Of a stretch of 64,000 nucleotides of DNA, positions 22,566 to 36,800 are shown piece by piece. This DNA is from Pueraria montana var. lobata. Its lineage: Eukaryota > Streptophyta > Magnoliopsida > Fabales > Fabaceae. Position 1 is the stretch's first letter. Each line of letters starts with the position of its first letter. The notes beneath the pieces were generated by a model that did not search any database, had not been told where the DNA came from, and saw only the letters and a list, made by a program, of their open reading frames with translations. Location of the stretch: positions 2,423,001 to 2,487,000 of the forward strand of contig CM048654.1 of assembly GCA_026413185.1 (NCBI GenBank). Reading direction: 5' to 3'. A program made the translations under genes and the position numbers.

Positions 22566-25500
22566 TACAGTGAGTTTATAAAAAAGAATCAATCATTTTG
22601 CTTTCTTAGATTTTTAGATAAGACTCTAGGCAAGACTAATATTTAAGTTAATCACTCATAAGCCTAAGTCTAAAATAATCAACACAATGCCACATCTTTA
22701 CATGTTTGGCATATTTAAAAATTAAGACCAATTAAAACAAAAACTAAAATCGAAAACTAGGAGATCTAGTATTCATGTCAACAGAACAAGCGACCAAGAA
22801 GGAAGTAGTCAAGAAGTTCAGCTGACTTCTATCTTGATGACCAAGAAAGCAAGAAGGAAATGAAGAAAGGAATCAAGATACCTTCTTGATTCATTCCAAG
22901 CTGTGTTTCTTCTTTGTTTCTTTCTTTCGTGGTCGTTTCTTGTCTTGTTTGTTCTTTCATGAGTTCTACCTTGGTCAGTCGCAACCATGGGCGCAATCAA
23001 GATGCTTTCTTGATTGCGATCTTGATTCAAGAAAGCAATCAAGAATAAACTACCAAGAAGGAAGAAGTTAAGAAACTTAGTTGACTTCTTTCTTGTTTAC
23101 CAAGAAAGCTATGTTTCATGCAAGAAACAAAGAAAGAAAGGAGGAATTAAAGAAAGGAATCAAGATCCCCTCTTGATTGATTCCAAGCCGTGTTTCTTCT
23201 TTGTTTCTTTCTTTCATGGTTGTTCCTTGTCTTGTTTGTTCTTTCATGAGCTCTACCTTGGCCAGTCGCAATAATGGGCGCAATCAAGATGATTTCTTGA
23301 ATGCGATCTTCATTCAAGAATGTAGTCAAGAACATGCGACCAAGAAGGAAGCAATAAAGAAGCTCAGTTGAGTTCTTTCTTATTGACCAAGAAAGCAATG
23401 TTTCAAGCAAGAAACCAAGAAAGCAAGAAGGAAATGAAGAAAGCAATCAAGATCCCTTCTTGATTGATTCCAAGCTGTGTTTCTTCTTTCTTTCATGGAC
23501 ATTTCTTGCATTGCTTTTCTTTCTTGACTTCTAACTTGGTCAGTCACAACCATGGGCATAATCAAGATGCTTTCTTCATTGCAATCTTTATTTAAGAAAG
23601 CAATCAAGAACAAGCGACCAAGAAGGAAGAAGTCAAGAAGCTCAGTTGACTTGTTTCTTGGTGCCAAAAACCAATTTTTCAAGCAAGAAACCAAGAAAGC
23701 AAGGAGGAAATGAAGAAAGGAATCAAGATCCCTTCTTGATTGATTCCAAGGTGTGTTTCTTCTTTCTTGCTTTCTTTCATGATCGTTTATTGTCTTGTTT
23801 GTTCTTTCATTATCATTTATTGTCTTGTTTGTTCTTTCATGAGTTCTACCTTAGCCAGTCGCAACCATGTGCGCAATAAAGATGCTTTGTTGATTGTATT
23901 CTTCATTCAAGAATGTAGTCAAGAACAAGCGAACAAGAAGGAAGTAGCTAAGAAGTTCGACTGACTTCTTTCTTGTTGACCAAGAAAGCAATGTTTCAAG
24001 CAAGAAACTAAGAAAGCAAGAAGCAAATGAAGAAAGGAATGAAGATCCCTTCTTGATTGATTCTAAGTTATGTTTCTTCTTTGTTTCTTTCTTTCATGAT
24101 TGTTTCTTGTCCTATTTGTTCTTTCATGAGTTCTACCTTGGTAAGACAAAACCATGGGCACAATCAAGATGCTTTCTTGATTGCGATCTTGATTCAAGAA
24201 AGTAGTCAAGACCAAACTACCAAGACGGAAGAAGTCAAGAAACTCAGTTGACTTCTTTCTTGTTGACCAAGAAAGCAATGTCTCAAGCAAGAAAGTAAGA
24301 AAGAAGGAAATAAATGAAGAAAGGAATCAAAATCCCTTCTTGATTGATTCCAAATTGTGTTTCTTCTTTGTTTCTTTCTTTCATGGTCGTTTCTTGTCTT
24401 GTTTGTTCTTTAATGAGTTCTACCTTGGTCAGTCGCAACCATGGGTGCAATCAAGATGCTTTCTTGATTGTAATCTTCATTCAAGAATGTAGTCAAGAAC
24501 AAGCGAACAAGAAGGAAGTAGTTAAGAAGTTCGGCTGACTTCTTTCTTGTTGACTAAGAAAGTAATGTTTCAAGCAAGAAACCAAGAAAGCAAGAAGGAA
24601 ATGAAGAAAGGAATCAATATCCCTTTTTGATTGATTCCAAATTGTGTTTCTTCTTTGTTTCCTTCTTTCAAGGTTGTTTCTTGTCTTGTTTGTTCTTTAA
24701 TGAGTTCTACCTTGGTCAGTCGCAACCATGGGCGCAATCAAGATGCTTTCTTGATTGCGATCTTAATTCAAGAAAGCAGTCAAGACCAAACTACCAAGAC
24801 GGAAGAAGTCTAGAAACTTAGTTGACTTCTTTCTTGTTGACCAAGAAAGCAATGTTTCAAGCAAGAAAACAAGAAATAAATGAAGAAAGGAATCAACATG
24901 CCTTCTTGATTGATTCCAAGCTGTGTTTCTTCTTTATTTCTTTCATTCATGGTCATTTCTAGTCTTGTTTGTTCTTTCATGAGTTCTACCTTGGTCAGTC
25001 GCAACCATGGGGGAAATCAAGATGCTTTCTTGGTTGCAATCTTTATTCAAGAAAGCAGCCAAGAACAAGCGGCCAAGAAGAAAGAAGTCAAGAAGCTCAG
25101 TTGACTTCTTTCTTGGTGACCAAGAAAGCGATGTTTCATGCAAGAAACGAAGAAAGCAAGGAGGAATTGAAGAAAGGAGTCAAGATCCCTTCTTGATTGA
25201 TTTCAAGCCGTGTTTCTTCTTTGTTTATTTCTTTCATTGTAGTTTCTTGTCTTCTTTATTCTTTCATGAGTTCTACCTTTTTCATTCGCAACCATGGGCG
25301 CAATCAAGATGCTTTCTTGATTGTAATCTTCATTCAAGAATGTAGTCAAGAACAAGTGACCAAGAAGGAAGTAATCAAAAAGCTCAGTTGAGTTCTTTCT
25401 TGTTGACCAAGAAAGCAATGTTTCAAGCAAGAAAGCAAGAAATAAATGAAGAAAGGAATCAAGATCCCTTCTTGATTGATTCCAAGTTGTGTTTCTTCTT

Positions 25501-26321
25501 TGTTCCTTTCTTTCATGATCGTTTCTTGTCTTGTTTATTCTTTCATGAGTTCAACCTTGGTTACTCGCAACCATGGGCGCAATCAGGATGCTTTCTTGAT
25601 TGTAATCTTCATTTAAGAATGTAGTCAAGAACAAGAGACCAAGAAGGAAGTAGTCAAGACGCTCAGTTGACTTCTTTCTTGTTGACCAAGAAAGCAATGT
25701 TTCAAGCAAGAAGGAAATGAAGAAAGGAATCAAGATCCCTTCTTAATTGATTCCAAGATGTGTTTCTTTCTTTCATGGACGTTTCTTGTCTTGTTTGTTC
25801 TTTCATGAGTTCTACCTTGGTCAGCCGCAACCATGGGCACAATCAAGATGCTTTCTTGATTGTAATCTTCATTCAAGAATGTAGTCAAGAACAAGCGACC
25901 AAGAAGGAAGTAGTCAAGAAGCTCAGTTGACTTCTTTCTTGTTGACCAAGAAAGCAATGTTTCAAGCAAGAAACCAAAAAGCAAGAACGAAATGAAGAAA
26001 TGAATCAAGATCCCTTCTTGATTGATTCCAAATTGTATTTCTTCTTTGTTCCTTTCTTTCATGATCGTTTCATGTCTCATTTGTTCTTTCATGAGTTCAA
26101 CCTTGGTCAGTCGCAACCATGGGCTCAATCAAGATTCTTTCTTGATTGTAATTTGCACTAAAGAATGTAGTCAAGAACAAGCGACCAAGAAGTAAGTAGC
26201 CAAGAAGCTCAGTTGAATTTTTTCTTGTTGACCAAGAAAGCAATGTTTTATGCAAGAGACAAATAAGGCAAGGAGGAATTGAAGAAAGGAATTAAGATTC
26301 CTTCTTGATTGATTCCATGTA

Positions 26322-26451
26322 GTGTTTCTTTTTTTTCCTTTCTTTCAGGAACGTTTCTTGTCTTCTTTTTTCCTTCTTTTTACGTTGGTTAGTCGCAACC
26401 ATGGGCGCTATCAAGATGCTTTCTCAATTGCGATCTTTATTCATGAAAGCT
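26322..26451 (+). repeat. strongly truncated satellite unit (about 130 bp)
   Basis: The GTGTTTC landmark recurs after only about 130 bp. The unit runs as usual to TCATGAAAG and then jumps straight into CTGTGTTTCTTC of the next one, losing the whole purine-rich half plus a few bases earlier. The joint suggests recombination between short GAAAGC/AAGCTG matches. Confidence 0.75.
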
Positions 26452-29400
26452 GTGTTTCTTCTTTGTTCCTTTCTTTCATGATCATTTCAAGTCTCATTTG
26501 TTCTTTCACGAGTTATGCCTTGGTCAGTCGCGACCATGGGCGCAATCAAGATGTTTTCTTGATCGCGATCTTGATTCAAGAAAGCCGCTAAGAACAAACG
26601 ACCAAGAAGGAAGAAGTGAAAAAGCTCAGTTGACTTCTTTCTTGTTGACTAAGAAAGCAATGTTTCATGCAAGAAACAAAGAAAACAAGGAGGAATTGAA
26701 GAAAGGAATCAATATCCCTTCTTGATTGATTCCAAGCTGTGTTTCTTCTTTGTTCCTTTCTTTCATGATTGTTTCATGCCTCGTTTGTTCTTTCATGAGT
26801 TCAACCTTGGTCAGTTGCAACCATGGTCGCAATCAAGATGCTTTCTTGATTACGATCTTCATTCAAGAAAGTAGTCAAGAAACTCAGTTAACTTATTTCT
26901 TGTTGACCAAGATAGCAATGTTTCATGCAAGAAAAGAAGAAACTAAGGAGGATTTGAAGAAAGTAGTCAAGATCCTTTCTTGATCGATTCCAAACTGTGT
27001 TTCATCTTTGTTCCTTTCTTTCATGATCGATTCTTGTCTTGTTTGTTCTGTCATGAGTTCTACCTTGATCAATCGCAACCATGGGCACAAGCAAGATGCT
27101 TTCTTAATTGCAATCTTCATTCGAGAATGTAGTCAAGAACAAGCGACCACGAAGGAAGTAGTCAAGAATCTCAGTTGTATTCTTTCTTGTTGACCAAGAA
27201 AGCAATATTTCAAGCAAAAAACCAAGAAAGCAAGAAGGAAATGAAGAAAGGAATCAAGATCCCTTCTTGATTGATTCCAAGCTGTGTTTCTTCTTTCTTT
27301 CTTTCTTTCATTGATGTTTTTTGCCTTGTTCATTCGCAACCATGGGCACAATCAAGATACTTTATTAATTGCGATCTTTATTCAAGAAAGCAGTCAAGAA
27401 CAAGTGACCAAGATGGAAGAAGTCAACTGGCTCAGTTGACTTGTTTCTTGGTAACCAAGAAAGCAATGTTTCAAACAAGAAACCAAGAAACTAAGGAGGA
27501 AATGAAGAAAGGAATCAAGATCCCTTCTTGATTGATTCTAAGCTGTGTTTCTTCTTTGTTTCTTTCTTTCATGGACGTTTGTTACCTTGTTCATTCGCAA
27601 CCATGGGCACAATCAAGATACTTTCTTGATTGCGATCTTTATTCAAGAAAGCAGTCATGAACAAGTGACCAAGATGGAAGAAGTCAACAAGCTCAGTTGA
27701 CTTGTTTCTTGGTAACCAAGAAAGCAATGTTTGAAGCAAGAAACCAAAAACCCAAGGAGGAAATGAAGAAAGGAATCAAGATCCCTTCATAATTGATTCC
27801 AAGTTGGGTTTCTTCTTTGTTTCTTTCTTTCATGGACGTTTCTTGTCTTGTTTGGTTTTTCATGAGTTCTTCCTTGGTCAGTCGTAATCAGTGGCGCAAT
27901 CAAGATGCTTTCTTGATTGCGATTTTGATTCATGAATGCAGTTAAGAACAAACTACCAAGAAGGAAGAAGTCAAGAAACTCAGTTGACCTCTTTCTTCAT
28001 GACCAAGATATCAATGTTTCTTGCAAGAAACGAAAAAAGCAAGTAGGAATTGAAGAAAGGAGTCAAGATCCATTCTTGATTGATTCCAAGCTGTGTTTCT
28101 TCTTTCTTCTTTTCTTTCATGATCGTTTCTTGTCTTGTTTGTTATTTCTTGAGTTCTACCTTGATCAATCGCAACCATGGGTGCAATCAAGATACTTTCT
28201 TGATGGTAATCTTCATTCAAGAATGTAGTCAAGAACAAGCGACCAAGAAGGAAGTAGTCGAGAAGCTCAGTTGACTTCTTTCTTATTTACCTAGAAAGCA
28301 ATGTTTCATGCAAGAAACGATCAAAGCAAGGAGGAGTTGAAGAAAGGAATCAAGATGCCTTCTTGATTGATTCCAAGTTGTGTTTCTTCTTTGTTCCTGT
28401 CTTTCGTCAACGTTTCTTGTCTTGTTTGTTCTTTCATGAGTTCTACCTTGGTCAGTGGCAACCATGGGCGCAATCAAGATGCTTTCTTGATTGCAATCTT
28501 GATTCAAGAAAGAGGTCAAGAACAAACTACCAAGAAGGAAGAAGTCAAGAAACTTAGTTAACTTCATTCTTGATGACCAATATAGCAATGTTTCATGCAA
28601 GAAACGAAGAAAATAAGGAGGATTTGAAGAAAGGAGTCAAGATCCCTTCTTGATTGATTCCAAGTTGTGTTTGTTCTTTGTTCCTTTCTTTCATGAACGT
28701 TTCTTGTTTTCTTTGTTCTTTCATGAGTTCTACCTTGGTGAGTCGCAACCATGGGCGCAATCAAGATGTTTTCTTGATTGCGATCTTGATTCAAAAAAGT
28801 CATCAAGAACAAACGACCAAGAAGGAAGAAGTCAACAAGCTTAGTTGACTTCTTTCTTGTTGACCAAAAAAACAATGTTTCATGCAAGAAACGAAGAAAG
28901 CAAGGAGGAATTGAAGAAAGGAATCAAAATCCCTGCTTGATGGACTCTAAGCTGTGTTTCTTCTTTGTTCCTTTCTTTCATGATCGATTCTTATCTTGTT
29001 TGTTCTTTCATGAGTTCAACCTTGGTCAGTCGCAACCATGGGTGGAATCAGGATGCTTTCTTGATTGTAATCTTCATTTAAGAATGTAGTCAAGAACAAG
29101 CGACCAAGAAGGAAGTAGTCAAGAAGCTCAGTTGACGTCTTTCTTGTTCACCAAGAAAGTAATTTTTCATGCAAGAAACGAACAAACCAAGGAGGAATTG
29201 AAGAAAGGAATCAATATCCCTTCTTGATTGATTCCAATCTGTGTTTCTTCTTTGTTCCTTTCTTTCATGATCGATTCTTATCTTGTTTGTTCTTTCATGA
29301 GTTCTACCTTGATCAATCGCAACCATGGGCGCAATCAAGATGCTCTCTTGATTGTAATCTTCATTCGAGAATGTAGTCAAGAACGAGCAACCAAGAAGGA

Positions 29401-32400
29401 AGTAGTCAAGTATCTTAGTTGACTTCTTTCTTGTTGACCAAGAAAGCAATGTTTCATGCAAGAAACGAAGAACGCAATGAGGAATTGAAGAAAGGAATCG
29501 AGATCCCTTCTTGATTGATTCCAAGTTGTGTTTCATCTTTGTTCCTTTCTTTCATGATCGTTTCTTGTCTTGTTTGTTCTTTCATGAGTTCTACCTTGGT
29601 TAATTGCAACCATAGGCGCAATCAAGATGCTTTCTTGATGGTAATCTTCATTCAAGAATGTAGTCAAGAAGAAGCGACCAAGAAGGAAGTAGTGAAGAAG
29701 CTCAGTTGACTTTTTCTTTTTGACCAAGAAATCAATGTTTCATACAAGAAACGATCAAAGCAAGGAGGAGTTGAAGAAAGGAATCAAGATGCCTTCTTGA
29801 TTGATTCCAAGTTGTGTTTCTTCTTTGTTCCTTTCTTTCATGAACGTTTCTTGTTTTCTTTGTTCCTTAATGAGTTCTACCTTGGTCAGTCGCAACCATG
29901 GGCGCAATCAAGATGTTTTCATGATTGCGATCTTGATTCAAGAAAGCCGTCAAGAACAAACAACCAAGAAGGAAGAAGTCAAGAAGCTCAGTTGACTTCT
30001 TTCTTGTTGACCAAAAAAACAATGTTTCATGAAAGAAATGAAGAAAGCAAGGAGGAATTGAAGAAAGGAATCAAAATCCCTGCTTGATTGATTCCAAGTT
30101 GTGTTTCTTTTTGTTCCTTTCTTTCATGATTGATTCTTGTCTTGTTTGTTCATTCATGAGTTCTACCTTGATTAATCGCAACCATGGGCACAATTAAGAT
30201 GCTTTATTGATTGTAATCTTCATTCGAGAATGTAGTCAAGAACAAGCGACCAAGACGGATGTAGTCAAGAAGCTCAGTTGACTTCTTTCTTGTTGACCAA
30301 GAAAGTAATGTTTCAAGCAAGAAGGAAATGAAGAAAGGAATCAAGATCCCTTCTTGATTGATTCCAAGCTGTGTTTCTTTCTTTCATGGATGTTTCTTGT
30401 CTTGTTTGTTCTTTTATGAGTTCTACTTTGGTCAGTCGCAACCACGGGTGCAATCAAGATGTTTTCTTGATTGCAACCTTGATTCAACAAAGTAGTCAAA
30501 GACAAATGACCAAGAAGGAAGAAGTCAAGAAGCTCAGTTGACTTCTTTCTTGTTGACCAAAAAAGCAATGTTCCATGCAAGAAATCAAGAAAGCAAGGAG
30601 GAATTGAAGAAAGGAATCAATATCCCTTCTTGATTGATTCCAAGCTGTGGTTCTTATTTGTTCCTTTCTTTCATGATCTTTCATGTCTTGTTTGTTCTTT
30701 CATGAGTTCAACCTTGGTCAATCGTAACCATGGATGCAATTAGGATGTTTTGCTGATTGCGATCTTGATTCAAGAAAGCCGTCAAGAACAAACGACCAAG
30801 AAGGAAGAAGTCAAGAAGCTCAGTTGACTTCTTTCTTGTTGACCAAAAAAGCAATGTTTCATGCAAGAAACGAAGAAAGCAAGGAGGAATTGAAGAAAGG
30901 AATCAAGATCCATTCTTAATTAATTCGAACCTATGTTTCTTCTTTCTTCCTTTCTTTCATGATTGTGTCTTGTCTTGTTTGTTCTTTCTTGAGTTCTACC
31001 CTGATCAATTGCAACCATTGGCACAATCAAGATACTTTCTTGATTGTAATCTTCATTCAAGAATGTAGTCAAGAACAAGAAACCAAGAAGGAAGTAGTCA
31101 AGAAGCTCGGTTGACTTCTTTCTTGTTGACCAAGGAAGCAATGTTTCAACCAAGAAGGAAATGAAGAAAGGAATCAAGATCCCTTCTTAATTGATTCCAA
31201 GCTGTGTTTCTTTCTTTCATGGACGTCTCTTGTCTTGTTTGTTCTTTTATGAGTTCTACCTTGGTCAGTCGCAACCATGGTCGCAATCAAGATGCTTTCT
31301 TAATTACGATCTTGATTAAAGAAAGAGGCAAAGAACGAAGAAGTCAAGAAACTCAGTTACCTTCTTTCTTGTTTACCAAGATAGCAATGTTTCATGCAAG
31401 AAACGAAGAAACTAAGGAGGATTTGAAGAAAGGAGTCAAGATCCCTTCTTGATCGATTCCAAGCTGTGTTTCTTTTTTTGTTCCTTTCTTTCATGATCGA
31501 TTCTTGTCTTGTTTCTTCTTTCATGAGTTCTACCTTGATCAATCGCAACCATGGGCGCAATCAAGATGCTTTCTTGATTGTAATCTTCATTCAAGAGTGT
31601 AGTCAAGAACAAGCGACCAAGAAGGAAGTAGTCAAGAAGCTCAGTTGACTTGTTTCTTGTTGACCAAGAAAGCAATGTTTCAAGCAATAAGGAAATGAAG
31701 AAACGAATCAAAATCCCTTCTTAATTGATTCCAAGATGTGTTTCTTTCTTTCATGGACGTTTCTTTTCTTGTTTGTTCTTTCATGAGTTCTACCTTGATC
31801 AATCGCAACCATGGGCACAATCAAGATGCTTTCTTGATTGTAATCTTCATTCAAGAATGTAGTCAAGAACAAGCGACCAAGAAGGAAGTAGTCAAGAAGC
31901 TCAGTTGACTTCTTTCTTGTTAACCAAGAAAGAAATGTTTCAAGCAAGAAGGAAATGAAGAAAGGAATCAAGATCCCTTCTTAATTGATTCCAAGATGTG
32001 TTTCTTTCTTTCATGAACGTTTGTTGTCTTGTTTGTTCTTTTATGAGTTCTAGTTTGGTTAGTCGCAACCATGGGTGCAATCAAGATGTTTTCTTGATTG
32101 TAACCTTGATTCAAGAAAGCAGTCAAGAACAAATGACCAAGAAGGAAGAAGTCAAGAAGCTCAGTTGACTTCTTTCTTGTTGACCAAAAAAGCAATGTTT
32201 CATGCAAGAAATGAAGAAAGCATGGAGGAATTCAAGAAATGAATCAATATCCCTTCTTGATTGATTCCAAGCCGTGGTTCTTCTTTGTTCCTTTCTTTCA
32301 TGATTGTTGCATGTCTTGTTTGTTCTTTCACGAGTTCAACCTTGGTCAGTTGCAACCATGGGTGTAATCAGGATGCTTTCTTGATTGTAATCTTCATTCA

Positions 32401-33655
32401 AGAATGTAGTCAAGAACAAGCGACCAAGAAGGAAGTAGTAAAGAAGCTCAGTTGACTTCTTTCTTCTTCACCAAGAAAGCAATGTTTCAAGCAAGAAACC
32501 AAGAAAGCAAGAAGGGAATGAAGAAAGGAATCAGGATCCCTTCTTGATTGATTCCAAGCCGTGTTTCTTCTTTGTTTCTTTCTTTCATGGTCGTTTCTTG
32601 CCTTGTTTCTTCTTTCATGAGTTCTACCTTGGTCAGTCGCAACCATGGGCCCAATCAAGATGCTTTCTTGATTGCAACCTTGATTCAAGAAAGCACTTAA
32701 GAACAAGCGACCAAGAAGGAAGAAGTCAAGAAGCTCAGTTGACATCTTTCTTGTTGACCAAGAAAGCAATGTTTCATGCAAGACATAATCAAAGAAAGGA
32801 GGAATTGAAATAAGAAATCAAGATGCTTCTTGATTGATTCCAAGTTGTGTTTCTTCTTTGTTCCTTTCTTTCATGAACATTTCTTGTCTTTTTTGTTCTT
32901 TCATGAGTTCTACCTTGGTCAGTCGCAACCATGGGCGCAATCAAGATGCTTTCTTGATTGCGATCTTTATTCAAGAAAGTAGTGAAGAACAACAGACTAA
33001 GAAGGACGCAGTCAAGAAGCTCAGATGACTTCTCTCTTGTTGACTAAGAAAGCAATGTTTCAAGCAAGAAACCAAGAAAGCAAGAAGGAAACCAAGAAAG
33101 ATTCCTTTCTTGATTCATTCCAAGCTGTGTTTCTTCTTTTTTTCCTTCTTTCATGGTCATTTCTTGCCTTATTTGTTCTTTCATGAGTTCTACCTTGGTC
33201 AGTCGGAACCGTGGGCGCAATCAAGATGCTTTCTTGATTGCGATCTTTGTTCAAGAAAGCAGTCAAGAACAGGCGACCAAGAGGAAGAAGTCAAGAAGGT
33301 CAGTTGACGTATTTCTTGGTGACCAAGAAAGCAATGTTTCTAGCAAGAAACCAAGAAACCAAGGATGAAATGATTAAAGGAATCAAGTTCCCTTAATGAT
33401 TGATTCCAAATTGTGTTTCATATTTGTTACTTTCTTTCATGGTCGTTTCTTATCTTTTTTGTTCTTTCATGAGTTGTTCCTTGGCCAGTCGCAACCATGG
33501 GCACAATCAAGATGCTTTCTTGATTGTTATATTGATTCAAGAAAGCAGTCAAGCACAAACTATCAAGAAGGAAGAAGTCAAGAAACTCAGTTGACTTCTT
33601 TCTTATTGACTAAGAAAGCAATGTTTCATGCAAGAAACGAAGAAAGCATGGATGA

Positions 33656-33806
33656 ATTAAGATACTTTCTTGATTGCGATCTTTATTCAAGAAAGCAGTC
33701 AAGAATAAGCGACCAAGAAAGAAGAAGTCAAGAAGCTCAGTTGACTTCTTTCTTAGTAACCAAGAAAGCAATGTTTCAAGCATGAAACCAAGAAACCAAG
33801 GAGGAA
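33656..33806 (+). repeat. partial satellite unit of about 150 bp
   Basis: Between full-unit landmarks at 33413 and 33850 the spacing is about 437 bp, that is 287 plus 150. After GATGAATTAAGATA (near 33660) the sequence jumps to TTTCTTGATTGCGATC, which lies in the middle of a unit, so only the right half of one extra unit is present. Confidence 0.72.
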
Positions 33807-36800
33807 ATGAAGAAAGGAATCAAGATCCCTTCTTGATTGATTCCAAGCTGTGTTTCTTCTTTGCTTCTTTCTTTCATGGACGTTTCTTGTCTTGTTTATT
33901 CTTTCACGCATTCTACCTTGGTCAGTCGCAACCATGGGCGCAATTAAGATGCTTTCTTGATTATGATCTTGATTCAACAAAGCAGTCAAGAACAAACTAC
34001 CAAGAAGGAAGAAGTAAAGAAACTCAGTTGACTTTTTTCTTGTTGACCAAGATAGCAATGTTTCATCCAAGAAGCCAAGAAAGCAAGGAGGAACTGAAGA
34101 AAAGAGTCAATATCCCTTCTTGATTGATTCCAAGTTGTGTTTCTTCTTTCTTCCATTCTTTCATGATCATTTCTTGTCTTGTTTGTTCTTTCATGAGTCC
34201 TACCTTGATCAATCGCAACCATGGGCGCAACCAAGATGATTTGTTGATTGTAATATTCATTCGAGAATGTAGTCAAGAACAAGCGACCAAGAAGGAAGTA
34301 GTCAAGAAGCTCTATTGACTTCTTTCTTGTTGACCAAGATAGCAATGTTTCATCCAAGAAGCCAAGAAAGCAAGGAGGAAATGAAGAAAGGAATCAAGAT
34401 GCCTTATTGATTGATTCCAAGTTGTGTTTCTTCTTTGTTCTTTTCTTTTATGAACGTTTCTTGTCTTGTTTGTTCTTTGATGAGTTCTACCTTGGTCAGT
34501 CGCAACCATGGGCGCAATCAAGATGCTTTCTTGATTGTAATCTTCATTCAAGAAAGTAATCAAGAACAAGCGACCAAGAAAGCAATGTTTCAAGCAAGAA
34601 GGAAATGAAGAAAGGAATCAAGATCCCTTCTTAATTGATTCCAAGCTGTGTTTCTTTTTTTCATTGATGTTTCTTGTCTTGTTTTTTCTTTCATGAGTTT
34701 TACCTTGGTCAGTCACAACCATGGGTGCAATCAAGATGTTTTCTTGATTGCGATCTTGATTCAAGAAAGCCGTCAAGAACAAACGACCAAGAAGGAAGAA
34801 GTCAAGAAGCTCAGTTGACTTCTTTCTTGTTAACCAAAAAAGTAATGTTTCAGGCAAGAAATGAAGAAAGCAAGGAGGAATTGAAGAAAGGAATCAAGAT
34901 CCCTTCTTGCTTGATTCCAAGCTGTGTTTCTTTCTTTCATGGATGTTTCTTGTCTTGTTTTTTCTTTTATGAGTTTTACCTTGGTCAGTCGCAACCATGG
35001 GTTCAATCAAGATGTTTTCTTGATTGCGATCTTGATTAAAGAAAGCCGTCAAGAACAAATGACCAAGAAGGAAGAAGTCAAGAAGCTCAGTTGACTTCTT
35101 TCTTGTTGACCAAAAAAGCAATGTTTCATGCAAGAAACGAAGAAAGCAAGGAGGAATTGAAGAAACGAATCAATATCCCTTCTTGATTGATTCCAAGCTG
35201 TGTTTCTTCTTTGTTCCTTTCATGATCGTTTCATGTCTTGATTGTTCTTTCATGAGTTCAACCTTGGTCAGTCGTAACCATGGGCGCAATTAGGATGCTT
35301 TCTTGATTGTAATCTTCATTATAGAATGTAGTCAAGAACAAGCGACCAAGAAGGAAGTAGTCAAGAAGCTCAGTTGACTTCTTTCTTGTTCACCAAGAAA
35401 GCAATGTTTCAAGCAAGAAGGAAATGAAGAAAGGAATCAAAATCCCTTCTTGATTGATTCCAAGCTGTGTTTCTTTCTTTCATCGACGTTTCTTGTCTTG
35501 TTTGTTCTTTCATGAGTTCTACCTTGGTCAGTCGCAACCATGGGTGCAATCAAGATGTTTTCTTGATTGCGATCTTGATTCAAGAAAGTCGTCAAGAACA
35601 AACGACCGAGAAGGAAGAAGTCAAGAAGCTCAGTTGACTTCTTTCTTTTTGACCAAAAAAGTAATGTTTCATGCAAGAAACGAAGAAAGCAAGGAGGAAT
35701 TGAAGAAAGGAATCAATATCCCTTCTTAATTGATTCCAAGCTGTGTTTCTTCTTTGTTCCTTTCTTTCATGATCGTTTCATGTCTTATTTGTTCTTTCAT
35801 GAGTTCAACCTTGGTCAGTCACAACGATGGGCGCAATCAAGATGCCTTCTTGATTGTAATCTTCAATCAAGAATGTAGTCAAGAACAAGCGACCAAGAAG
35901 GAAGTAGTCAGGAAGCTCAGTTGACTTCATTCTTGTTCACCAAGAAAGCAATTGTTCATGCAAGAAACGAACAAACCAAGGAGGAATTGAAGAAAGGAAT
36001 CAATATCCCTTCTGGATTGATTCCAAGCTGTGTTTCTTCTTTGTTTCTTACTTTCATGGATGTTTCTTGCTTATTTTTCTTTCTTGAGTTCCACCTTGTT
36101 TAGTCACAACCAAGGGCGCAATCAAGATGCTTTCTTGATTGTAATCTTCATTAAAAAATGTAGACAAGAACGACCGACCAAGAAGGAAGTAGCCAAGAAG
36201 CTCAGTTGACATCTTTCTTATTGACCGAGAAAGCAATGTTTCATGCAAGAAACGATCAAAGCAGGGAGGAATTGAAGAAAGGAATCAAGATGCCTTCTTG
36301 ATTGATTCCAAGTTGTGTTTCTTCTTTGTTCCTTTCTTTCATGAACGTTTCTTGTCTTGTGTTCTTTCATGAGTTCTACCTTGGTCAGTCGCAACCATAG
36401 GCGCAATCAAGATGCTTTCTTGATTGCGATTATTATTCAAGAAAGCAGTGAAGAATAACAAACCAAAAAGGAAGCAGTCAAGAAGCTCAGTTGACTTCTC
36501 TCTTGTTGACCAAGAAAGCAATGTTTCAAACAGGAAACCAAGAAAGCAAGAAGGAAAAAGAGAAAGGACTCAAGATCCCTTCTTGATTGATTCCAAGCTG
36601 TGTTTCTTCTTTGTTTCTTTCTTTCATGGTCGTTTCTTGCCTTGTTCGTTCTTTCATGAGTTCTACAGTCGGAACCATGGGCGCAATCAGGATGCTTTCT
36701 TGATTGTAATCTTCATTCAAGAATGTAGTCAAGAACAAGCGACCAAGAAGGAAGTAGTTAAGAAGCTCAGTTGACTTTTTTCTTGTTGACCAAGAAAGAA

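Larger units (their letters stand above)
21386..22783 (-). mobile_element. solo LTR of a second, related copia family (1398 bp)
   Basis: Begins TGTATGATAA at 21386, ends TGTCAACA at 22783, and is flanked by the duplication GAACA (21381-21385 and 22784-22788). Removing it restores the satellite string GTCAAGAACAAGCGACC. It does not align overall with the other LTRs but shares two blocks with them: AGAGGGGGTGAATAG just inside its left end, and ATACTGGTTCA followed by ATCCAGTT near 21690. These place its 3' end on the left, so it too is a minus-strand insertion. A TATA box lies near 22126-22136, and a cluster of TAATCGATTA-like palindromes lies upstream of it. Confidence 0.92.

Noticed and set aside
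22784..22860. Internal-region remnant next to the second solo LTR
   Set aside because: The sequence after GAACA at 22784 is ordinary satellite; nothing retroelement-like remains outside the LTR.
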